A DNA stretch of 47,198 bases, taken from the NCBI RefSeq assembly GCF_030580865.1, contig NZ_JAUQSY010000026.1:1-47198 (forward strand), given 5' to 3'. Positions within the stretch are counted from its first letter, which is position 1, and each line of letters begins with the position of its first letter. Position numbers and translations under genes: made by a program. Below are positions 8,864 through 17,310 of this stretch, in pieces. The notes beneath the pieces were generated by a model that worked only from the letters and a program-made list of their open reading frames with translations, did not search any database and was not told the origin of the DNA. This DNA is from Hymenobacter aranciens. Lineage in GTDB: Bacteria > Bacteroidota > Bacteroidia > Cytophagales > Hymenobacteraceae.

Positions 8864-9112
8864 TTAGTTCATCCACAGCTCCGCGACGTGCTCGAAGCGG
8901 TGAGGGGCAAAGGTTCCGTAGGGGCGTTCGGCGTAAAAACCCAGGACTTTCACCTGGGGCTGGTGCGTGCGAGCGTGGCGCAGCACCCGCACGGGGTACA
9001 CGCGACCGGCCTCGGGCCAGTCGCCGATGTAGTCGGCAGGGCGCTGGGCATCGTTCACACAACGGGCAAATTGCTGCACGGGCAGCGGCACGGGGAGCTT
9101 CACTTTTGACAT
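8864..9112 (-). CDS. Small conserved Bacteroidota protein
   Basis: 82-aa protein starting at the ATG at 9112 (MSKVKLPVP). The pattern CVNDAQRP ... W-EAGRVYPV followed by a beta-rich tail GFYAERPYGTFAPHRF resembles a family of short Bacteroidota proteins that start with a CVND-x3-P-x-W-hydrophobic-x-GxxY core; this recollection is of pattern only and the function is unknown. A perfect TATCTTTG box ends 3 bp before the ATG, implying a leaderless or near-leaderless message. A strong terminator follows. It is divergent from umuD and shares its control region. Confidence 0.75.
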   Translation of the reverse strand: MSKVKLPVPLPVQQFARCVNDAQRPADYIGDWPEAGRVYPVRVLRHARTHQPQVKVLGFYAERPYGTFAPHRFEHVAELWMN

Positions 9113-9115
9113 GAC

Positions 9116-9123
9116 CAAAGATA
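9116..9123 (-). promoter_or_regulatory. -7 promoter box immediately before the small gene
   Basis: Minus-strand TATCTTTG, an exact TAnnTTTG match, separated from the ATG by three bases. Confidence 0.6.
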
Positions 9124-9283
9124 CTAATTTTCTGGCAAACTAAAAAGATTGGCGAATAATTTTTTTTGGCCTTTTCGGGGAGTTGTTGGCCTAATGGCCC
9201 TTCTCAGTATAATTATCCCGCGTAGTGGAGTGACATACGAGTTCGGGTTTTAATTGGATTGAAGCGGTTTGATAAATCTTTTG

Positions 9284-9298
9284 ACTAAAAAAATTAGT
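9284..9298. promoter_or_regulatory. Candidate operator upstream of umuD
   Basis: ACTAA-N5-TTAGT dyad, 45 bp before the umuD ATG, overlapping a TTTTG that could be a -33 element. Damage-inducible umuDC loci normally carry a repressor site here; the identity of the repressor is unknown. Confidence 0.4.
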
Positions 9299-9342
9299 AA
9301 TTAGCGGTGCCAAATCGGAATAGTGACCGGTGCGGCTAGCAA

Positions 9343-9774
9343 ATGGATGCTTTACTATCTGATTTTTTTTCGGCCGCCCAGCTGGTAGCTCGGCCGCTGC
9401 CGCAGTTTGGTTGCCTGTTGCCGGCAGGTTTTCCCTCGCCGGCCGATGACCACGCCGACGCGCCGCTCGACCTGACGCGGCTGCTATTCCGGCACTCAGC
9501 CTCCACGTTTCTGGCCCGCGTCAGCGGCGACTCGATGGTTGGCGCCGGCATTCATCCCGGCGACCTCGTGGCGGTGGACCGCGCCCGTCGCCCGGCCGAT
9601 GGCAGCATTGTGGTGGCCGTGGTGGAGGGCGAGCACACCATCAAGCGCCTGCGGCAGCGCGAAGGCCGCACCTGGCTGGAGGCCGAAAACAGCCGCTACC
9701 CGCCGCTGCCAGTACCCGCCGAAGTTGGATTAGTGGTGTGGGGTGTGGTGACGCACGTGGTACACGAGTTTTGA
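9343..9774 (+). CDS. umuD: UmuD-like self-cleaving S24 peptidase, polymerase V subunit
   Basis: 143-aa protein of the LexA/UmuD peptidase fold. The catalytic Ser64 lies in GDSMVGAGI and the general-base Lys101 in EGEHTIKRL. A cleavage site Ala28-Gly29 (LLPAGF) sits about 36 residues before the serine, the same spacing as in Escherichia coli UmuD. RecA-stimulated self-cleavage would give the active form that joins UmuC in error-prone synthesis across lesions. umuC follows on the same strand, but 110 bp away and separated by an inverted repeat, unlike the usual overlapping pair. A dyad upstream may be its operator. Confidence 0.93.
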   Translation: MDALLSDFFSAAQLVARPLPQFGCLLPAGFPSPADDHADAPLDLTRLLFRHSASTFLARVSGDSMVGAGIHPGDLVAVDRARRPADGSIVVAVVEGEHTIKRLRQREGRTWLEAENSRYPPLPVPAEVGLVVWGVVTHVVHEF

Positions 9775-9784
9775 GGTTAAGAAT

Positions 9785-9877
9785 GTCAAGCTGAGCATAG
9801 CGAGGCATCTCGCATGTAGCAGCAATCTTTTAGATAGTACTACCACAGGCGAGATGCTTCGCTGTACTCAACATGAC
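9785..9877. repeat. Inverted repeat, GTCATGCTGAGC family, copy 1
   Basis: Arms 9785-9817 and 9845-9877 match as reverse complements at 27 of 33 positions. The arm sequence (GTCAAGCTGAGCATAGCGAGG) is a diverged copy of the element also found at 37011-37099 and 42151-42235. It fills the space between umuD and umuC, and its right arm contains the first in-frame ATG of the umuC frame. Confidence 0.85.
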
Positions 9878-9884
9878 GCTTACC

Positions 9885-11189
9885 ATGTACGCGCTGGTCG
9901 ATTGTAATAACTTTTACGTGTCTTGCGAGCGGGTATTTGCGCCGCAGTGGCAGGGGCGGCCGGTGGTGGTGCTGTCGAACAACGATGGCTGCCTGATTTC
10001 GCGCTCTGATGAAGCCAAAGTGCTGGGTTTCAAAATGGGGGAGCCTTATCACCAGGTGCGCCCGCTGCTGGAGCTAAGTCAGGTGAAAGTATTCTCCTCA
10101 AACTACGCGCTGTACGGCGACATGAGCCGGCGCGTAGTGCAGGTGCTGAGCGAGTTTGCGGCCGGGGTGGAGGTGTATTCCATCGACGAGGCCTTTCTGG
10201 ATTTTCGGGGAATGAACTGGCTGGCACCCGACCTGCAGCGCTACGGCGAGCAGCTGCGGGAGCGGGTGTGGCGCGCTACCGGCATCCCGACCTGCGTGGG
10301 TATTGCCCCCACCAAAACCCTGGCTAAGCTGGCCAACCGGCTGGCCCGCAAACAGCTTAACCCGGTTAAGATGCTGAACAGTAAGGCGGAATGCCAGGCC
10401 GCTCTGGCCCAAACGCTGGTGGGGGATGTGTGGGGCATCGGCCGCCGCTATGCTCGCAAATTGCGAGAACAGGGTATTATGACCGCCGCCGACCTGGCGG
10501 CGCAGCCCGAAAGCTGGGTGCGCCGCTACCTGGGCGGCGTGGTGGGCGGACGGCTGTGGCGAGAGCTGCACGGCCAACCTTGCCTGGAGTGGAACCCGTC
10601 GGAACATGAGGATGATGACGAGCATCTTACCCCCGGTATCGGGCGGCACAGCGTCACGCATACGCGCTCCTTTGGCTGTCCGCAGCAGGAGCTGGCGGCG
10701 CTAAGCGAAGCCGTGGCCACGTTCGCCGCCCGCACTGCCGAGAAGCTGCGCCGCCACGGGCTGGCAGCGCATTTGGTGACGGTGCTACTGGGCACCGACC
10801 GCTATGCTCCGGGCATCGAGCCCGCCACGCGCACCGCCGTGGTGCATCTGCCTATTGCCACCCACGACACACCGCTGCTGACTCAGGCGGCGCTGCGTGG
10901 GCTGCGGCAGCTGCACCGGCCCGGCGTGGCCTACCATCGGGCCGGCGTGCTGCTGAGCGGCTTGGAAACGGCAGGGCAGGGGCAATTGGATTTATTTACC
11001 TCCTTAGCCCCGCTGCCACCCGCCCGGCTGCAGCTAATGACCGTGCTGGACCGGCTGAACAACCAATTTGGCCGCCACACGGTGCGCCTGGCCGCTGCCG
11101 CCGGCCCAAACCCGGGTTGGGCGGGGCGGCGGGCCTATCAGTCGCCGGCTTACACTACCGATTGGGAGAATCTGTGGCAGCTGAAATAG
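9885..11189 (+). CDS. umuC: UmuC-like Y-family DNA polymerase
   Basis: 434-aa translesion polymerase, the catalytic partner of UmuD. I choose the ATG at 9885 (MYALVDCNNFYVSCERVF) because it matches the family start; an ATG four codons earlier lies inside a repeat. The catalytic acidic residues sit in VDCNNFYVS and YSIDEAFLDF. Helix-hairpin-helix and little-finger domains follow, then QLDLF, a canonical sliding-clamp-binding motif, and a C-terminal DUF4113 region (LMTVLDRLNNQFGRHTV). The length is typical (about 420-430). It converges on the subtilisin gene with a gap of only 15 bp. Confidence 0.95.
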   Translation: MYALVDCNNFYVSCERVFAPQWQGRPVVVLSNNDGCLISRSDEAKVLGFKMGEPYHQVRPLLELSQVKVFSSNYALYGDMSRRVVQVLSEFAAGVEVYSIDEAFLDFRGMNWLAPDLQRYGEQLRERVWRATGIPTCVGIAPTKTLAKLANRLARKQLNPVKMLNSKAECQAALAQTLVGDVWGIGRRYARKLREQGIMTAADLAAQPESWVRRYLGGVVGGRLWRELHGQPCLEWNPSEHEDDDEHLTPGIGRHSVTHTRSFGCPQQELAALSEAVATFAARTAEKLRRHGLAAHLVTVLLGTDRYAPGIEPATRTAVVHLPIATHDTPLLTQAALRGLRQLHRPGVAYHRAGVLLSGLETAGQGQLDLFTSLAPLPPARLQLMTVLDRLNNQFGRHTVRLAAAAGPNPGWAGRRAYQSPAYTTDWENLWQLK

Positions 11190-11202
11190 TGGTTCTGCCG
11201 CG

Positions 11203-11217
11203 GGTTATTCAATAACC
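11203..11217. terminator. Hairpin at convergent gene ends
   Basis: GGTTATT-C-AATAACC, a perfect 7-bp palindrome spanning the stop codon of the minus-strand subtilisin gene, 14 bp after the umuC stop. No long T-run, so a weak candidate. Confidence 0.3.
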
Positions 11218-14200
11218 AGGCGCTGGGTAAGCGCCTGATGGCCGGTCTGCAGCTTGAGGATGTATACGCCCACGGGCAAGCCGCGCACATCGACGGAGGC
11301 GCTGGCGCCGGCTGCCGGTAGCAGCAGCGACTGTCGCCGCACGGGCCGTCCCAGGGCATCAATCAGTACAAGCTCGGCGGATTGAGGTGCATCTAGTGGC
11401 AGGCTGACCGTAAACGAGCGATGCGCTGGGTTAGGATAAACCGACAAGTTAGTAGCCATAACAGCTGCGGCGGTAGCCGTAGCGGTGCCCGGCCGAAACT
11501 CCAGGCTGAAACGGCCGGGGGCGGTGGTAGTAGGCAGTGTGAATGAGTAGCTGGCCTCTGCCACCAGCTGCTGCTGGCTGCCGGTGAGGGCATCGCGGAA
11601 CCACACCGTAGTGCCCGCCGCAAAGTTGCTGAGCTGCTCGACGCGCAGGGCATAAGCGCCGGACTGCGGCACGGTTACGGCCAGGGGGACACTCTGGAGA
11701 GTGCTGCCCATTGGGGGTAAGCCATTGATGGCAAGCGCCTCGGTTCCCGCCAGCGAAGCCAGTTGGAGCGATACGCCTGGGTTTGTCAGTTTGAAGGCAT
11801 CGAAGCGGGCATCGGCGCCGGGCGTGGCGCCGGACTCAAAATAGATGACGGCCTGGTCGGGGGTAAGGCCCGCCTGGCTGGTAAGCGCCAGGTGAATTTG
11901 TGGGCGCTGGTCGGTGCTGCGCAGCACGTTGGGTGTAGCGGCATCGAAGGTGATGACGCGGTTTGTATTGTCAAAAGCCAGCGTGGCCGGGGCCGAGGTG
12001 CGCACGAAAAAGCCCTGGCCCAGCGGCACAATCGGGCTGCCGCCGATGCCATTCTGGTAGCTGCGGTATTGCCCGGCGTAGGGCCCGGTGCTCTGGAATA
12101 CGTAGATGGCGCTGCCCACCCCGGCTGGCAAACTCACGGTGCGCCAGTCGAGCGGACTGGGGTAGGGGTTGCCCACCAGGTTCCAGCCGGTTTCGAGGGC
12201 CGGGCTGGCGGCCGCCGTCAGGCTGCGGTTGATGGCACCGTTGTGCAGCGCGCCGGTGAAATTCAGCGTGCCGCCAGCGGCGATGTTGACGGTGTAGCCG
12301 CGGCCGGTTTCGAGCGGCGTAGCCAGGCTCTGGGGCGACTCCCAGCCCCGGTCGAAGGGCGAGTAAGTGGTAGCGGGCGAGGTGGCGATGCGCCGGTCAT
12401 CATACTGATAAACCGAAGGAAACGGCAGTACATCACCCGGCGTGGCCGAGGTGTTGTAGGCTGGGTTTACCACCGGCGCGCTACCCGCATAGGTCAGGCT
12501 GGCAACCGTGGCGTTGCGCGTGGGGGCGGTGAGGTGGCGGTAGCCAAGCCCGGCGTTCAGGCTGGGGTCAATCCAGCGTTGGACGGTGGCCGTGCCATTT
12601 ACCGCGCCGCCGGTGTTATCTACCAGCGCCGTGCCAGCGGCTGAAGACAGCAGCGTCAGTGTCTGGCTGGCCGGGCTGAGGTTGCCGGTGCGCAGGCGGA
12701 GCACCTGGGCCACACTTACTGCCTGGCTCAGGCTGAGGCCGCTGGCATTGCTCACGGTCAGGTTGCGCACGGTGGCGGGCAGGCCCGGGCCGGTAGTCTG
12801 GGCCACGGTACCGTTGTAAGTATAGGAAGCGTCAGAACTGAAGCTGCGGGTGCCCGTCAGCTGAATAGCCCCGGTGTTGCCGCTGGCACTCAGGCCCGTC
12901 GGGTGACAGATTCCCAGCTCGGCGCCAGGTTGCAGTACGAAGTTGCCGGCGCCGCTTAGTGGCTGGCAGTTAGTATTTAACACCCCGCCGGCCTGCACCG
13001 TGAGTGTGCCGGCTACCGACAGCGGCCCGCTCAGTGAAGCCAAACCGCTGTTGGTGATGGTAACGTTGTTGTACTCGCCGGAGATTGTTTGGGCGCTCGA
13101 TACGACCAGGTTAGGCAAAAGAGCATTGTAAGCCGCCTGGGCCGAGTCGGCGGCTTGCTGCAGCTGGCCCAGGCTGGTAGCGGCCAGCACGGCGAAGGCG
13201 ATGGTCGTGGAGTCGCCGGGGGCCAGACGAGTCAACTGCGTGCCTACTACCTGCGAAACGTCGGCACCGCTGGGTAGCACCACGCTACTGTGGGCGGTGC
13301 CGCTGCTCAAGGTCAAAAACTTCTCGGCCAGCGAGAAGCCATCGGCCAGCCGCACGGGTGTGCCCGCCCCGGCAGCGTTGTTGATGGCATAAGTGGCGGG
13401 CTCGCCGCCGCGCAGCAGCCGCACGCCGGCGTAGCTGTTGCTCTGCAGCAGGGCATAGGTATAGCCCAGGTGGCGGGTGGCATCCCAGTCGGCCGCATTG
13501 CGGCCCGATTCGTCGGCATTGGGCAGGTCCCAATCCATAAACAAGCCGGCGTAGAGTGGGCGCAAAGTGTCAGCCGTCAGGTTTTTAAGCGAATATTCCA
13601 GCAGCACAAAATCGCGCCGCCCAGCCCGGGCCCAGGCGTAGCCGCGCTGCCCTACGCGCACCCCCACCGAGTGAGCCGAAGGGGGCACGGTGTCCTGAAA
13701 AGCAGCGCGCATCTCCTGGTCGGCGCGGGGGCCGGGCTGCTGGTGGGTGGCTTGCGTGAGGCGGAAAAACGACTGCCGCGAACTGCCGCCGCTGGAGCGC
13801 AGGCGGTCCGACACCCGGTTGGGCGAGGTGGCCAGCAGCAGCCCGCCTTCGCTGAGCAGGCCGGTGCTGCCGCGGTACATGACGCCCGTACCCACGCTGG
13901 CATACAGGTCGTCGTAGCCAATGTTGCCGCGGCTGGTGAGGGCCACGCTCAGGTCGCCGGCATTGAGCACTACATAGTCAGGATTGAGGCGAACCTCAAA
14001 TAGCTGGTCGAGCTGGTAGCCGCCGCTGGCGGTAATTCGGTAGCGCAGCGTTGCTACGCTGTTGAGCGGTACGCCGCTGGTGGCCACGGTGAAGCGGAAG
14101 GGGCTGGCCGCATTATCGGCCTGGCCCAGCGTGCCCATACTGCCGATGGCAAATGTGCCCTGCGTCACCGTTACGTAGGGCGAGAGCGAAGTCAGCGTCA

Positions 14201-15668
14201 CCATGAGTCCGCTCACGGGCTGCAGCAGGTTTTGCATGGTAGCCGTCAGGCTCACGGCGTCGCCGAGGTTGTAGGTGGGACGGGCGGGGGTAAAGGTGCT
14301 ACTCACTACGCGAGCCTCGGTCACGTTGGTGGCCGTCAGGGCCTTTGCCATGTTAAGGCGACCGGTGCCAAGACGGCCCGCAAAGGGTGCGTTGGCGGGC
14401 ACACCGTAGATGTTGTCGGTGGTCTGGCGCAGCTGGGCGCGAATCTGGGCGGCGGTGTAGGTGGGAAACTGCCGGCGCAGCAGCGCCGCCGCGCCCGCCA
14501 CCATCGGGGCCGAGAACGAGGTGCCGCCCACGGTGGTGTAGTCGTCGTCGGCCGGCCCGCCGCCGTTGGCGGCGTGGTAGCCGTAAGTGGTGAGGATACT
14601 GGTGCCCGGGGCCACCAAATCAACGCGGGGGCTGTAGGTGGCGGCGGTGGTTTTCTGGTCGGTGCTGGTCACGCCCGACACCGACAGCACGTGGTCGTAG
14701 GAGGCCGGGTAAAACAGCAGGTTGGCGTTGGTGTTGCCGGCAGCGGCCACCAGCACGGCGTCGCGGTTCACGGCGGCGTAGGTCATCACGTCCTGCTCCA
14801 GGGCCGAGTAGCCGCCCACAGCGCCCCAGGCCATCACAATTACCTGGCAGCCGTGGTCGGCGGCATACACAATGGCCTCGATGCCGGCGAAGTGTCCGTT
14901 GCTGGTGTTGGGGTAAATATTGAGTGGCAGGAAGCGGCTGTTGTGGCCGGCGCCGGCAATGCCGGGGCCATTGTTGACGGCGGCAGCGGCCACGCCGGCC
15001 ACCAGCGTACCGTGCACGATGGCCGGGTCGTAGCCGGCGTCGTTATCGTTGTTGGCCAGGTCCCAGCCGGTGAAATTGTCCACGAAGCCATCGCCGTCGT
15101 TGTCGATGCCGTCGATGGGGTCAGCGTAATTGTGCTTGAGCTGGGTTTTGAGGTCGAGGTGGGTGAGGCGCACCCCGCCGTCGGTGATGCCGATGACGAT
15201 GCTACTGTCGCCCTTGTTCACGTCCCAGGCGCGGTAGGCCTTGATTTGCTTGAGGTAGTATTGCCCCGCCGTAAGGCTGGCAACGGTGGAGTCGGCCAGC
15301 GGGTCGTTGGGCTGATACATCGGTTTGCGGATGTAGAGCGGCTCCACATACTCGACGGCGCCGGTGGCCAGCAGCACGGCGCGAGCCCGGCTCACTTCCA
15401 GTGTATTGGGCACCGTAAGCTGGTAAACGGCCCGCAAATCAACGCTGCCCGGCTGCTTTCGGTCGGGGGCCTGGGCGCGGGGGAATTTCTGCTGCAAGGC
15501 ACTGGCGCCGAGCTTCTGCAAGGCCGGCTCGATAGCCGCGGGCTGATGACCGGGCTTGAGCTTCAGGGCCAGCCGGCCGGGCACGGTGGGCGGTGCCGCC
15601 ACTACCCGAAACGGCAAACTTATCAACAGCACCCACAACAGCAACGGCAAGCGTAGCAGATTTTTCAT
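11205..15668 (-). CDS. Secreted subtilisin-family (S8) protease with T9SS sorting domain
   Basis: 1487-aa exported serine protease. The start at 15668 (MKNLLRLPLL) gives a clean signal peptide ending VVAAPP; the 17 codons upstream do not fit. A short propeptide-like region (about 30-115) precedes the catalytic domain: Asp163 in ITDGGVRLTHLD, His219 in VHGTLVAG (Leu where most have His), oxyanion Asn312 in AAAGNTN, Ser384 in GGTSFSAPMVAG. Between Asp and His is DNDGDGFVDN, a calcium-loop-like insertion. The long middle is beta-rich adhesin-like sequence. From about residue 1405 the type IX sorting domain follows (NLSVYPNPAHRSFTV ... GVYILKLQTG). Confidence 0.93.
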   Translation of the reverse strand: MKNLLRLPLLLWVLLISLPFRVVAAPPTVPGRLALKLKPGHQPAAIEPALQKLGASALQQKFPRAQAPDRKQPGSVDLRAVYQLTVPNTLEVSRARAVLLATGAVEYVEPLYIRKPMYQPNDPLADSTVASLTAGQYYLKQIKAYRAWDVNKGDSSIVIGITDGGVRLTHLDLKTQLKHNYADPIDGIDNDGDGFVDNFTGWDLANNDNDAGYDPAIVHGTLVAGVAAAAVNNGPGIAGAGHNSRFLPLNIYPNTSNGHFAGIEAIVYAADHGCQVIVMAWGAVGGYSALEQDVMTYAAVNRDAVLVAAAGNTNANLLFYPASYDHVLSVSGVTSTDQKTTAATYSPRVDLVAPGTSILTTYGYHAANGGGPADDDYTTVGGTSFSAPMVAGAAALLRRQFPTYTAAQIRAQLRQTTDNIYGVPANAPFAGRLGTGRLNMAKALTATNVTEARVVSSTFTPARPTYNLGDAVSLTATMQNLLQPVSGLMVTLTSLSPYVTVTQGTFAIGSMGTLGQADNAASPFRFTVATSGVPLNSVATLRYRITASGGYQLDQLFEVRLNPDYVVLNAGDLSVALTSRGNIGYDDLYASVGTGVMYRGSTGLLSEGGLLLATSPNRVSDRLRSSGGSSRQSFFRLTQATHQQPGPRADQEMRAAFQDTVPPSAHSVGVRVGQRGYAWARAGRRDFVLLEYSLKNLTADTLRPLYAGLFMDWDLPNADESGRNAADWDATRHLGYTYALLQSNSYAGVRLLRGGEPATYAINNAAGAGTPVRLADGFSLAEKFLTLSSGTAHSSVVLPSGADVSQVVGTQLTRLAPGDSTTIAFAVLAATSLGQLQQAADSAQAAYNALLPNLVVSSAQTISGEYNNVTITNSGLASLSGPLSVAGTLTVQAGGVLNTNCQPLSGAGNFVLQPGAELGICHPTGLSASGNTGAIQLTGTRSFSSDASYTYNGTVAQTTGPGLPATVRNLTVSNASGLSLSQAVSVAQVLRLRTGNLSPASQTLTLLSSAAGTALVDNTGGAVNGTATVQRWIDPSLNAGLGYRHLTAPTRNATVASLTYAGSAPVVNPAYNTSATPGDVLPFPSVYQYDDRRIATSPATTYSPFDRGWESPQSLATPLETGRGYTVNIAAGGTLNFTGALHNGAINRSLTAAASPALETGWNLVGNPYPSPLDWRTVSLPAGVGSAIYVFQSTGPYAGQYRSYQNGIGGSPIVPLGQGFFVRTSAPATLAFDNTNRVITFDAATPNVLRSTDQRPQIHLALTSQAGLTPDQAVIYFESGATPGADARFDAFKLTNPGVSLQLASLAGTEALAINGLPPMGSTLQSVPLAVTVPQSGAYALRVEQLSNFAAGTTVWFRDALTGSQQQLVAEASYSFTLPTTTAPGRFSLEFRPGTATATAAAVMATNLSVYPNPAHRSFTVSLPLDAPQSAELVLIDALGRPVRRQSLLLPAAGASASVDVRGLPVGVYILKLQTGHQALTQRLVIE

Positions 15669-15803
15669 CGAAATAAATGGAAAAGCAAAAAGGACAGTAA
15701 ATATACCGGAGCCACCCACGCCGGCCCGGTGGCCTCGGTGAAGGCTTCAAATCTCTGGCTGAAACGCAGAAACGCCTCTGCGGGATATTGGTGACCCAAC
15801 CAC

Positions 15804-15834
15804 AAAAAAGCCCGCTACGAATAGTAACGGGCTT
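15804..15834 (-). terminator. Rho-independent terminator
   Basis: Minus-strand stem AAGCCCGTTAC / GTAGCGGGCTT followed by TTTT, 30 bp after the stop at 15864. Confidence 0.8.
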
Positions 15835-15863
15835 TATATGCCTCATGGCAAACCGGGTGGTTT

Positions 15864-16136
15864 CTAGTGAGGCTTCAGGTACTTGTAGCCCGGGTTGGCG
15901 CGGGCCGTTTTGAATTTTTCCGGGCTGCGCGGGTTCAGGTCTACTATGCCGCCGCCCTTGTTTTCTTTACGGAACTGGGCTTTAGAATTTTTGCCTTTGC
16001 TCGACTCAGAGGTGTGGCGGAACGATTTGCGGCTGGCTTTGGAAGCTTTGCCGGGTTTGGTATCGCGGGCTTCGGAGAGGCCGGCGGCTGCCGTTAGGAA
16101 AAACACCATCAGCAGCAGGGAAAATATCTTTTTCAT
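15864..16136 (-). CDS. Small secreted basic protein, unknown function
   Basis: 90-aa protein. The ATG at 16136 opens a signal peptide (MKKIFSLLLMVFFLTAAAG); longer frames upstream are unconvincing. The mature part is short, strongly basic and rich in Lys, Ser and Arg (KASKASRKSFRH, KGKNSKAQFRKENKGG), ending NPGYKYLKPH, so it is probably largely disordered. A terminator follows immediately. It may bind polyanions in the periplasm or at the envelope, but that is a guess from charge alone. Confidence 0.7.
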   Translation of the reverse strand: MKKIFSLLLMVFFLTAAAGLSEARDTKPGKASKASRKSFRHTSESSKGKNSKAQFRKENKGGGIVDLNPRSPEKFKTARANPGYKYLKPH

Positions 16137-16256
16137 GGCGAGAAATGAGTAGGTGAAATAAGCGGAGCGAGGCAGCTCAACCGCTTCACAGCGAATACTC
16201 ATCAAACGCAGGCGCCCGCCCGGGGGTTGCCGTTTGGCGGCTGAAAGTGCAAAATA

Positions 16257-16559
16257 TTATAAAATATTTCGCAGGTCGTCGCGCAGCATGGTAATGCCCT
16301 TGCTAATCTGGCTCCACACGCTGGGCTCGCTGCCATCGGTGGGAGCGGGGGCTTGGCCGAGCTGCTGCACCAGCAGGGCGCGCTTGGCTTCGAGCGAGGC
16401 GGCGTGCTGCTCGTGGGTGCTGGGCGAGCCGGCGGCGGTGGCCTGGGCGCGGTTGTGCAGGGTTTTTATCTTGGCATCCAGCTCGTCCAGCGCCTGACGG
16501 AGGGCGGTTTCAGATAATTGGGGCGCGCGTTGATGGTCGGGGGTGGGGGTGCTGGCCAT
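16257..16559 (-). CDS. Small helical (coiled-coil) protein, unknown function
   Basis: 100-aa soluble protein from the ATG at 16559. The central part (ALRQALDELDAKIKTLHNRAQA ... HAASLEAKRALLVQQLGQ, quoted in parts) has heptad-like spacing of Leu and Ala typical of a coiled coil. The C-terminal SVWSQISKGITMLRDDL resembles the amphipathic tail of small stress-related coiled-coil proteins, but I cannot name a family. The frame extends 54 codons upstream without a convincing start. Neighbours give no functional hint. Confidence 0.6.
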   Translation of the reverse strand: MASTPTPDHQRAPQLSETALRQALDELDAKIKTLHNRAQATAAGSPSTHEQHAASLEAKRALLVQQLGQAPAPTDGSEPSVWSQISKGITMLRDDLRNIL

Positions 16560-16721
16560 AGCGAAAACAAGGAGGATGGGTGAGGAAAGCCGGGGGAATG
16601 GCCCGTGCTTTGGGTTTACGCGGGACCGGGAGGGAGGTTCCTGTCGGGCCAGTGCAATGTTACCAACACAAGCGAAACAAAAGGATAATTTCAAGTAAGC
16701 CTGCCCCAGGAATGCCCTCAA

Positions 16722-16729
16722 TAGCTTTG
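16722..16729 (+). promoter_or_regulatory. -7 promoter box of the TonB-domain gene
   Basis: TAGCTTTG, exact match to TAnnTTTG, 28 bp before the ATG. Confidence 0.55.
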
Positions 16730-16757
16730 TGTAGTTGAATTATCCTCAGAAACTACC

Positions 16758-17219
16758 ATGTTGCGCTATCTACTTCTCACGTACTGGCTGGTAGCTATGC
16801 TGGCCACTACTACCCAGGCCCAAACGGCCGCCCTAACGAGCGAAATCGACCTGGGCAGCCCGGAAAGCGCCCCGCCGCAAACCGGCGAAACACCCACTGC
16901 CCCCACCGTGCTGCTCACCGCCGACGAGATGCCCACCTTCCCCGGCGGCGACGCGGCGATGCTCAAGTTCCTCAGCAGCCGCCTCAACTACCCCGAGGCG
17001 GCCCTCAATCACAGCATTTCCGGCAAAGTCCACGTCACCTTCACCGTCGATGCCGAAGGACACCTGCACGACCCGCGCGTGCTCAAAGGCCTCGGCTACG
17101 GCCTCGATGAGGAGGCCATTCGCCTAGTGCGCCTTATGCCCTGGTGGAAGCCCGGCAAGCAGCAGGGCCGCGCCGCCTGGGTGCAGGTGACGATGCCGAT
17201 TGTGTTCCGGGCATTGTAA
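16758..17219 (+). CDS. TonB C-terminal domain protein (energy-transducer-like)
   Basis: 153-aa exported protein. A signal peptide (YLLLTYWLVAMLATTTQAQ) is followed by a Pro/Thr-rich linker and a TonB C-terminal domain from about residue 55. Visible family features are MPTFPGGDAAMLKFL, LNYPEAALNHSISGKVHVTF, VDAEGHLHDPRVLKGLG and WWKPGKQQGR. TonB C-terminal domains contact the TonB box of outer-membrane receptors. Here there is no separate N-terminal anchor or long proline spacer, so it may be a periplasmic or lip-anchored relative rather than a true ExbBD-coupled TonB. The tail of the transcript runs into a heptamer tandem repeat. Confidence 0.88.
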   Translation: MLRYLLLTYWLVAMLATTTQAQTAALTSEIDLGSPESAPPQTGETPTAPTVLLTADEMPTFPGGDAAMLKFLSSRLNYPEAALNHSISGKVHVTFTVDAEGHLHDPRVLKGLGYGLDEEAIRLVRLMPWWKPGKQQGRAAWVQVTMPIVFRAL

Positions 17220-17221
17220 AA

Positions 17222-17310
17222 AGGTGTCAGGTGTTGGGTTTTTGGTATTGAGATTAGTACGTTACCTAACACCTAACACCTAACACCTAACACCTAACAC
17301 CTAACACCTA
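17222..17310. repeat. Heptamer tandem repeat (ACCTAAC) with inverted partner
   Basis: Six full copies plus a partial copy of ACCTAAC run from 17264 to 17310. At 17222-17239 an inverted, diverged version (AGGTGTCAGGTGTTGGGT) could pair with them. The last bases supply the TAG stop of the minus-strand gene ending at 17308. On the minus strand the array is a run of regularly spaced GG pairs. Confidence 0.9.

Noticed and set aside
14232..15656. 474-codon plus-strand frame across the subtilisin gene
   Set aside because: Antisense to catalytic-domain codons with clear protease motifs; repetitive Gly/Val/His composition and no start context.
17264..17310. Heptamer array considered as a CRISPR array or telomere-like end
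   Set aside because: No spacers between the units, unit only 7 bp, and coding genes on both sides.
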